Source: JBCCEJ01 sp039030335
GTDB lineage: Bacteria; Pseudomonadota; Gammaproteobacteria; HK1
Direction of reading: 5' to 3'
Assembly (NCBI GenBank): GCA_039030335.1
Contig: JBCCEJ010000090.1
Location: 1 to 23,176, forward strand
DNA: 23,176 nucleotides
This document shows, piece after piece, positions 17,679 through 23,176 of this stretch. The notes below the pieces were generated by a model. That model did no database searches and was not told the origin of the DNA. It saw nothing but the letters and a program-made list of their open reading frames with translations. Position numbers and translations under genes: made by a program. The first letter of the stretch is position 1. Every line of letters begins with the position of its first letter.

Positions 17679-18245
17679 TTGTCCCAAGCGACCAGAGAAC
17701 AGCCAGTCCCCCGAAACGAAGACGCCGCCAGTCAGACGCTGGAGCGCTGCCGGGGATGGCTGATCAACCGATTCGACGAGGCCCTCGCCGTCCTGCTCGA
17801 ACGCGTCGACCACACCCTGTTCGCGCTGACCGAAGAAGGCGATAGCGATCCCTTGCGCGGCATCTATTTCGAGGTCATGCGCGACATCCGCAAGCGGCGC
17901 AAGGCCATGCACGGGGCGACCGAAGCGGAACTCAGTGCAAGGCTTGGCGCGGCGCTGCGCGGCGAACGGCTAACCGCTCCGTCATCGTCTGCACACGCCG
18001 GTATCGAAGCCGGCTGCGTGCTCGCGCTGGACGCGATGGCCAACCGCGTGCGCCTTGCTTGCAAGGAGAATTCGCTCCGCCCGCGGCGAGCGTTCATGGC
18101 GTTGCTCAGGCAGCATGACCACGCTGTCGGAGCCCGCCGGACGAGCGTGGCGCCGATGCGCTCGACGCAACTCTTTTCTGCGCCGCCATCCAGCACGCCG
18201 CGCTGGCCCTCGAAGTCGAGCCACGCACCCGCCTTGTGTTTCTGA
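17679..18245 (+). CDS. DUF1631-like protein, N-terminal fragment (frame broken)
   Basis: This open frame of 188 codons starts at TTG 17679, with GGAG at 17668-17671. Residues 20-80 (RFDEALAVLLERVDHTLFAL...LRGIYFEVMRDIRKRRKAM) match the N-terminus of DUF1631 proteins, a poorly understood proteobacterial family. The similarity fades after about residue 145. The last 40 or so codons read as out-of-frame sequence, while the next frame (18122 onward) gives convincing DUF1631 sequence (RLVFLKLFERHLAPELIKLYNELD). The coding frame therefore steps back by one base between 18119 and 18245. One missing base, by mutation or sequencing error, would explain it. I see no clear slippery heptamer for programmed -1 shifting. 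It should be read together with the following entry as one gene of about 875 codons. Confidence 0.7.
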   Translation: MSQATREQPVPRNEDAASQTLERCRGWLINRFDEALAVLLERVDHTLFALTEEGDSDPLRGIYFEVMRDIRKRRKAMHGATEAELSARLGAALRGERLTAPSSSAHAGIEAGCVLALDAMANRVRLACKENSLRPRRAFMALLRQHDHAVGARRTSVAPMRSTQLFSAPPSSTPRWPSKSSHAPALCF

Positions 18246-20302
18246 AGCTCTTCGAGCGTCACCTCGCACCAGAGTTGATCAAGCTCTACAACGAGCTGGA
18301 TACGTTCTTCGTCGAAGCAGGCGTCGACGCACTCGATACGCTCGGCGTGCAGCTCGACGATGCGTCGGCCCAATCTCCGATGGCCGAGGTCAAGCTCACC
18401 CTCCAGCGTCTGTTGCGCGACATACCAAGCCGCTCGGACCAGGGGGCGGCTTCCGCACAGACCGGCGCCTATGCCACAGAAGAGCAACGCGCAACCATTT
18501 ATCGCGAACTGCGCCAGACGTTGGCACAGCCGCTCGAGAGTCCGTCCGAGGTGGCGGCGAGCCTCGCTCAGCTGGTCGAAGCCAGCGCGAACCCGTCCGC
18601 TGGCCGGCACGAGATATTCCATCTCTTGCTCGAACTCGCAACGGCCCAGCTACCGACAGACCTGCGTGCCCTGGCAACCGTCGCCACGCTGCCGCTCGTC
18701 GACCTCCAGCGACGGTCGCCTGCCTGGCACACCCGGCCCCGGCATCCGGCCAGGCTGTGGCTGCAGGCGCTCGCGGCGCTGCCGCCACCGACCGTGCCGC
18801 ATCCAGGCGATGCCTCGGTAAGCGCCACTCAGAACGCTCTGCAACGAGCGCTGGTACGTGTCATCCAAATGGACCCCGATTGGCTGAACAGTGCGGACAT
18901 ACTGCGAAGCGCCGCTCTGGGCAGACCCAGTGTCGGTACGGCCGAAGCCTACGTCGACGGCGACATGGCGAACCTGCTCGGCGCAGCCCGGGCTGTGGAT
19001 CCGCGCATACGACGTTTCGCCAATGACTATTGGAAAGGCGTGATGGTCATGCGCTACCTGCGGGACGGCGGCGCTGGCAGCACCTATCAACAGGCCGCCG
19101 AACGGCTCACGACGCTCGCCTGGTGTCTGGAGCCAGACCCGGAGGCCGACGTCAGGCGCCGTCAGACCGAAGCACTGCCGGATTTGATGCACGCCATCGA
19201 AGCCGGCCTGAAGGAGCTTGGGTTGAGCGCTGCTGAAGGATGTCAGGTCGCCGCCGCGCTGCTCGCCGCGCCGGCGGACAGCAACGAACAGACTCATCCG
19301 CACCCGGTCTCGAAGCCGTTCACTGCGCTGCACGATGCGCAGCTGGACGAGCTCCTCAAAGACGCGATGGAACGGGCGAACCTGCACGTATTCAAGACGG
19401 CGCGCAGCAAAGCCGGCTGCAAGGGCATGGCGGCGAGCGCCGCAGCGGTGCTGATCTCAGGCAGCCGTGCGGCGCTCGCCCACGTCGGAGATGCACGCAT
19501 CTATCTGCTGCGCGACGCAAAGCTCGAAGCTCTGGGCAGCGACCATTCGCTCGCCAATCAGCTGGCCCCCGCAGGGCCGGTTGCGGCACCCCACCAGAGT
19601 GCTGCTGAGCGTGTGCTGACGCGGGCACTTGGAGAACGCGACACCGTCACTATCGATCTGGCCGCGATCAACCTCGCGGCTCACGACCGGCTGCTCATCT
19701 GCACGGACGGGCTTACCGACAGCTTGCCCGGCCCGACGATCGCCGCGGCACTTGCCAGCGAGCGGGAGCCATCAGCGGCCGCCACCACGCTCGCTAACGC
19801 GGTCGCTGGCCGCAACGCAGACAACGCCACACTTTGCGTGATCGGGTGCGAGGCCGACGATGGCACCGATGTCACCATCGCGATGGGCGAAGCCACGGTC
19901 GGCGGCACCACGCGCCATGCGAATCAGGATGCCGTGCACTGCGACGCGGGCCTCGGTCTCGCCGTCGTATGTGACGGCAGCGGCAGCCGTGGGGCCGGCG
20001 CGGTCGCTGCCGGCATGGTCGTCTACACCGTTGCGGAGCAGGTCGAGAAAGGGCTCCGCCGGCTGCGTCAGACGACCGGCCCGGCACCGGCCCCAACGCC
20101 CGTGACCGAAACTCTCCATGCGGAAGATGACGACGATGCGCCGGCGCCTTGGGACGAGTCGCCGTCCGACACGGACTTCGACTCATGCGCCCACGCTCTG
20201 CCGGCAGGCAGCCCTGCCGATCAGGTCATCGCGCGCCTGGGGCGCGCCGAAGCGGCCCGCGGCGCCGACGGCGAGTCGCCGCCCCGGCAGTCAGCGGCCT
20301 GA
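18236..20302 (+). CDS. DUF1631-like C-terminal part fused to a PP2C-type phosphatase domain with permuted motif order
   Basis: This open frame gives 688 aa from an internal GTG, but coding continues upstream in the same frame to about 18122, so the GTG is probably not a real start. The first ~350 residues resemble the DUF1631 core and end (KLFERHLAPELIKLYNELD, RRFANDYWKGVMVMRYL, LPDLMHAIEAGLKELG). A PP2C/PrpC-like part follows: ERANLHVFKTA and GMAASAAAV (19370-19450), AHVGDARIYLL (19478-19510), SDHSLANQL, LTRALG, CTDGLTD (Asp at 19706) and ADNATLCVIG (Asp at 19820). Only after these come the usual PP2C N-terminal motifs, TTRHANQDAVHCD (Asp at 19928) and AVVCDGSGSRGAG (Asp at 19973). All four metal-binding aspartates are present but in permuted order. 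The tail is acidic, Pro-rich and disordered. Its role is inferred to be Ser/Thr dephosphorylation; the substrate is unknown. Confidence 0.85.
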   Translation: MFLKLFERHLAPELIKLYNELDTFFVEAGVDALDTLGVQLDDASAQSPMAEVKLTLQRLLRDIPSRSDQGAASAQTGAYATEEQRATIYRELRQTLAQPLESPSEVAASLAQLVEASANPSAGRHEIFHLLLELATAQLPTDLRALATVATLPLVDLQRRSPAWHTRPRHPARLWLQALAALPPPTVPHPGDASVSATQNALQRALVRVIQMDPDWLNSADILRSAALGRPSVGTAEAYVDGDMANLLGAARAVDPRIRRFANDYWKGVMVMRYLRDGGAGSTYQQAAERLTTLAWCLEPDPEADVRRRQTEALPDLMHAIEAGLKELGLSAAEGCQVAAALLAAPADSNEQTHPHPVSKPFTALHDAQLDELLKDAMERANLHVFKTARSKAGCKGMAASAAAVLISGSRAALAHVGDARIYLLRDAKLEALGSDHSLANQLAPAGPVAAPHQSAAERVLTRALGERDTVTIDLAAINLAAHDRLLICTDGLTDSLPGPTIAAALASEREPSAAATTLANAVAGRNADNATLCVIGCEADDGTDVTIAMGEATVGGTTRHANQDAVHCDAGLGLAVVCDGSGSRGAGAVAAGMVVYTVAEQVEKGLRRLRQTTGPAPAPTPVTETLHAEDDDDAPAPWDESPSDTDFDSCAHALPAGSPADQVIARLGRAEAARGADGESPPRQSAA

Positions 20303-20489
20303 CATCTCGCCGCCTGCGGGTACGCTTGGAAGCGAACCCTGGGGGCGCCTCCGGTGGTCGAGAATTCACATCGCGTAAGCCTGCTTCACCCGTCGCAGGG
20401 CAGGATTTGTCGGAATTCTTTACACTCACGGCGCGGGCAATTTTTGTGAAGTCCGTCAACTCCCTGAAAAGCCTTCAGATCCTAGACTT

Positions 20490-20504
20490 GTGCACAGATC
20501 TTGC
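20490..20504 (+). promoter_or_regulatory. Possible sigma-54 (-24/-12) promoter
   Basis: The sequence GTGCAC-AGATC-TTGC matches the sigma-54 pattern TGGCAC-N5-TTGC except for the first two bases of the -24 element. The core GCAC-N5-TTGC has exact spacing. Transcription would start near 20515, giving a leader of about 32 nt before ATG 20548. Sigma-54 control with PrsK/PrsR has been described for PEP-CTERM protein genes, and the downstream protein ends in a PEP-CTERM-like tail. The missing G of the GG pair makes this a weak call. Confidence 0.4.
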
Positions 20505-20547
20505 AGTTTAATTCCCAGGAACGGGATCAAAGGGCATTTTTCGAACA

Positions 20548-21861
20548 ATGAACGCAGTCCGGAAAACACTGATCGGCGCCGCGATCGTGGCGCTGTCCGC
20601 AGGGACGCAGGCCGCACAGCTGACGACGCCTTGGACTTTTACAGCAACGAATGGCGGTCCATTCTCGCCGCTGATCGACGGCCCGCCGACGCTGACATGG
20701 TCGTTTGCGGCGGAGGGCACCACTATTGCTGGTGCCGTCGGGGAACCCACCAGTGGCAGCGACCTGATCGACTTCCTGGACACCACGTTCGGTAGCGGAG
20801 GTGGCGGCAGCGACCTGACGCTCCGCCCGTGGTTCTCGATTTTCGACGATTCGTTCGACCGGCTGGCGTCCGTCTCCGGGCTGACGTTCGTCTACGAAGA
20901 TGACGACGACGGCGCGACGATCAGCGGCGCCAATTTTGGCGGCATTTTGGATACACGCGGCGATATCCGTATCGGCGGACATTCGATCGACGGGCAGTCG
21001 GGTTCCAACACGCTGGCCTACAATTACTTTCCGAATCACGGTGACATGGTCATCGATACCGACAACACGACGTTCTACTCAAACCCGGCGAATGATTTCC
21101 GGGCCGCGCGGAACGTCATCATGCACGAGCTGCTGCACGGCGTGGGTCTCGAGCACGTCGAGTCGAGCGATGCCAACTTCCTGTCGGAGCCCATTATCAA
21201 TCTCGGCTTTGACGGCCCGCAGTTCGACGACATCCTCGGTCTGCACTCGCTATACGGCGATGTGAACGAAAAGAACGGCGGTAACGACACCAGCGGCACG
21301 GCCACAAGTCTCGGCACGCTGAACGACGGTGACAGCGCCAATGTGGGCACGGATGCCGACGATACGGTCGTGGCCCGGACTGATGTCGACTTCGTCAGCA
21401 TCGACCAGGGTAGCGACGTCGACTTCTGGAGCTTCACCATCACGGAAGCGTCGACGCTCGACGCCATCCTGAATCCGCAGGGCCCGACCTATAGCGAAGG
21501 CCCGCAAGGTGGCCCTCAAAGCCCGTACGACTCGACCATGAACATGGACCTCATCCTGGACATCTTCGACCAGGACGGCACGACCATCCTGCAGACCATC
21601 AACGGAACCGGCGTCGGCGGTACGGAGTCAGGGCTAGGCATAGCGCTGGCAGGGCCTGGAACCTATTTCGCGCGCGTTCGTCAGGACTCAGCGAATCAGC
21701 AACAGCCACGCGCGCAGCTCTACGAACTCGGCCTGACGGTGTCTGCTGCAACGCAGCCGCCAACGCCAACGCCACAGGCGTCTGAGCCCTGGACGCTCGC
21801 CCTGACCGCCATGGGGCTGTTCGGTGCCGCGCGGACGGCGCGTCGGAAGAAGCGAGCCTGA
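20548..21861 (+). CDS. Secreted matrixin-like zinc metalloprotease with PEP-CTERM-like sorting tail
   Basis: A 437-aa exported protein. Residues 1-23 are a Sec signal peptide (KTLIGAAIVALSAGTQAA). The zinc site HELLHGVGLEH at 193-203 fits HExxHxxGxxH, placing it in the metzincin clan; the three His bind zinc and Glu194 is the base. The downstream ILGLHSLYG matches the end of matrixin-like catalytic domains. The Met-turn is unclear: ANFLSEP occupies its place. Residues about 245-395, rich in Asp/Gly/Thr with DVDFWSFTI, resemble a bacterial pre-peptidase C-terminal (PPC) beta domain. The end has EP, a hydrophobic stretch, then ARRKKRA (412-437), a PEP-CTERM-like exosortase signal with SEP in place of PEP. 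ATG 20548 has only a distant AAGGG. The TIMP-like gene downstream is a possible partner. Confidence 0.9.
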   Translation: MNAVRKTLIGAAIVALSAGTQAAQLTTPWTFTATNGGPFSPLIDGPPTLTWSFAAEGTTIAGAVGEPTSGSDLIDFLDTTFGSGGGGSDLTLRPWFSIFDDSFDRLASVSGLTFVYEDDDDGATISGANFGGILDTRGDIRIGGHSIDGQSGSNTLAYNYFPNHGDMVIDTDNTTFYSNPANDFRAARNVIMHELLHGVGLEHVESSDANFLSEPIINLGFDGPQFDDILGLHSLYGDVNEKNGGNDTSGTATSLGTLNDGDSANVGTDADDTVVARTDVDFVSIDQGSDVDFWSFTITEASTLDAILNPQGPTYSEGPQGGPQSPYDSTMNMDLILDIFDQDGTTILQTINGTGVGGTESGLGIALAGPGTYFARVRQDSANQQQPRAQLYELGLTVSAATQPPTPTPQASEPWTLALTAMGLFGAARTARRKKRA

Positions 21862-21905
21862 CAGCTACGGAACTCGCTGACGGCGACACGCGACAAGCCG
21901 CGCAA

Positions 21906-22421
21906 TTGCGCCGTCTCAAACATTCGACTGCCGTGCTGGTCGGCTGCCAGAGGAACGGTTTACAGGCCCTCGGGTTTCCCAGCCCGGGGCCTCGGGACAC
22001 CAGCAACTCCAAGAACAACTTCTCGACTGCAAACACTTTGGCCGCGCTCTACGCGGCCTTTTTGTTCGTCGTGTCGGAAGCGGCGTACGGATGCTCCTGT
22101 GCGCCGGGCACCATCGAGCAGCAGGTTGAACAGGCCAGCGACGTCGTGTCCGCCGAAGTCGAAAAGGACCTCGATGGACGAGGCCTCTTTCGGGTTCGCA
22201 TCGAGCACCGCTGGAAGGGCACGGCCCTGGATCTGTCGACCATCCAGGCTGGCGGACCCTGCCGTTACCGCCTCCAGCCGGGGGCCCGCTATGTCCTGTT
22301 TCTGCGGCGCGACAGCACCGACCGGTTGCGCACCGGGCTGTGTGCAGGCAATCGGCGCCTCGAGAACGCCGCATCGCTCATCGACTGGCTCGCGCGGCGC
22401 CCGAGCGCACAACAGGACTAG
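21906..22421 (+). CDS. Secreted TIMP/netrin-like (NTR) domain protein
   Basis: 171 aa from TTG 21906. The true start is uncertain because GTG 21933 and TTG 22038 are also in frame, and no strong ribosome site decides. A hydrophobic export segment (LAALYAAFLFVV, about 45-56) is followed by EAAYG and then CSCAPGTIEQQVEQASDVVSAEV. This matches the opening of TIMP-type netrin-like domains, in which Cys-x-Cys is the mature N-terminus. Two further cysteines follow, in GGPCRYRLQPGARYVLFL (Cys119) and RTGLCAGNRRL (Cys146). Pairing Cys63-Cys119 and Cys65-Cys146 would mirror TIMP disulfides 1-70 and 3-99. In animal TIMPs that N-terminal Cys binds the metalloprotease zinc. Many bacterial members have no proven inhibitory role. 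It lies 44 bp after a metzincin gene. A lipoprotein reading of AYGC is possible but a poor lipobox. Confidence 0.8.
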   Translation: MRRLKHSTAVLVGCQRNGLQALGFPSPGPRDTSNSKNNFSTANTLAALYAAFLFVVSEAAYGCSCAPGTIEQQVEQASDVVSAEVEKDLDGRGLFRVRIEHRWKGTALDLSTIQAGGPCRYRLQPGARYVLFLRRDSTDRLRTGLCAGNRRLENAASLIDWLARRPSAQQD

Positions 22422-22575
22422 CGTTCCCCGCGCTACCGGGCATCAGAATGACTGGCCAACCCATCCCATCTGCCACGTGGCTTTCAATTTCATCGCCCGG
22501 CGGCTTTAATGGGCTTCTGACAACCTCGGCGGCTGAGCGCGCAGGGGGAGGCGCGGCGAGGGGGAGCTGCCTTAA

Positions 22576-23176
22576 ATGACCGGCAAGAAGATGGAGGAGT
22601 CGCTGGGCGATTTACCTCGTCTGCAGCGCAACGTTCGAAACAGCGAATTCGATATCGTCGTCGCCGCGTCGCCTGAAAACGTGCTCTATCTCAGCGACGC
22701 GTTCGTATCGACCCAGATCGACATCCGCGACCGGCTCGCGCTGATCGCATGGGACGGTTCACGCGACCCGAGTTTCGTGCTCTGTCGCGTCGAAGAGGGC
22801 TATGTTCGCCAGGAATCCTGGATAACCGATATCCGCCCCTACAAGGAATTCGTGACGTCGCCGATCGACGTTCTGGCCGACGTTCTGATCGAAATGGGCG
22901 GCGAGCGCGGTTTTATCGGTCTCGAAATGGAATACCTCGCCGCCGGGTACGTCGAACAGTTGCGCGGGCGGCTTCCGAACGCGCGCTTCGGCGCGTGCGA
23001 ACCGATCTTCGATCAAACCCGTATGTTCAAGACACCGCGCGAACGCGAGGTGCTGGCCGAAGCCTTCCGGGGGACTGAAAAAGCGCTGAAGGAAGCGTTT
23101 CTGGCCACCAGGCCGGGCGACACCGAACGTGACATGTGCTACCGCTTGTCGGACGGGATCCTGCGCTCCGGCGCCG
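22576..23176 (+). CDS. M24-family peptidase (Xaa-Pro aminopeptidase/creatinase-like), 3'-truncated
   Basis: The gene begins at ATG 22576 with an AGGGGGAG ribosome site about 8 nt upstream and is open to the window edge (200 codons seen). The visible part is the creatinase-type N-terminal domain. The segments DIVVAASPENVLYLSDAF, GFIGLEMEYLAAGYVEQL, FDQTRMFKTPREREVL and EAFLATRPGDTERDMCYRL are typical of the N-domain and the beginning of the pita-bread catalytic domain of aminopeptidase P, prolidase and creatinase relatives. The metal-ligand residues (Asp, Asp, His, Glu, Glu) would lie beyond the window, so activity cannot be judged. There is no signal peptide, so it is probably cytoplasmic. 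Substrate, whether proline dipeptide or another amide, is undecided. Confidence 0.9.
   Translation, partial: MTGKKMEESLGDLPRLQRNVRNSEFDIVVAASPENVLYLSDAFVSTQIDIRDRLALIAWDGSRDPSFVLCRVEEGYVRQESWITDIRPYKEFVTSPIDVLADVLIEMGGERGFIGLEMEYLAAGYVEQLRGRLPNARFGACEPIFDQTRMFKTPREREVLAEAFRGTEKALKEAFLATRPGDTERDMCYRLSDGILRSGA

Noticed and set aside
18168..18182. Programmed -1 frameshift site around CTCTTTTCT
   Set aside because: The register does not fit X-XXY-YYZ and I see no obvious downstream stem, so mutation or sequencing error is more likely.
18055..19026. 323-codon plus-strand frame rich in Arg/Pro
   Set aside because: Frame-shadow of the DUF1631-like gene, typical Arg/Pro/Ala content of an out-of-frame read.

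Overview
The window is about 23 kb of GC-rich (my estimate is a little above 60% G+C), gene-dense bacterial chromosome. The protein sequences point to a gammaproteobacterium. SucA, SucB, PurB, PurL, MsrP/MsrQ and LdcA all follow the gammaproteobacterial forms, and PurL is the large single-chain FGAR amidotransferase. I cannot place it below class from sequence alone. A PEP-CTERM-like tail on one secreted protein suggests an environmental, exopolysaccharide-producing lineage, but that is inference. I see no rRNA, tRNA, insertion sequence, CRISPR array or prophage.

Region 1 (1-4847, +) holds the 2-oxoglutarate dehydrogenase genes: sucA (5' end outside the window), sucB and the E3 gene lpdA. It is followed by about 340 bp of non-coding DNA. 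Region 2 (5192-7083, +) is purB overlapped at its stop by a small DUF7931-like gene. Region 3 (7357-12636) has a minus-strand membrane protein of very unusual composition, with a Lys/Ala histone-H1-like N-terminus, one membrane helix, and Ala/Pro and Pro/Tyr/Met-rich outer tails. It is divergent from purL, so two purine-pathway genes lie in the window. Region 4 (12952-15124, +) is msrP-msrQ, which repairs methionine sulfoxide in envelope proteins, followed by an Smr-domain gene. Region 5 (15196-17614, -) has a ferredoxin-reductase-type flavoprotein and an LD-carboxypeptidase (LdcA) with its complete Ser-Glu-His triad.

Region 6 (17679-20302, +) is the most unusual locus. It is a DUF1631-like gene split by an apparent -1 frame change. 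Its C-terminus carries a PP2C phosphatase domain whose two halves appear in reversed order: the C-terminal motifs come first, then the N-terminal metal-binding motifs. This reads as a circularly permuted PP2C. Region 7 (20548-22421, +) pairs a secreted matrixin-like zinc metalloprotease, with a PEP-CTERM-like tail and a possible sigma-54 promoter, with a secreted TIMP/netrin-like protein that would begin with Cys-Ser-Cys after export. This resembles a protease next to a candidate inhibitor. The window closes inside an M24-family peptidase gene (22576 to the edge).

Most of the window is ordinary housekeeping. The places worth a second look are the permuted PP2C fusion and its frameshift, the metalloprotease/TIMP-like pair, and the H1-like/Pro-Tyr-rich membrane protein.
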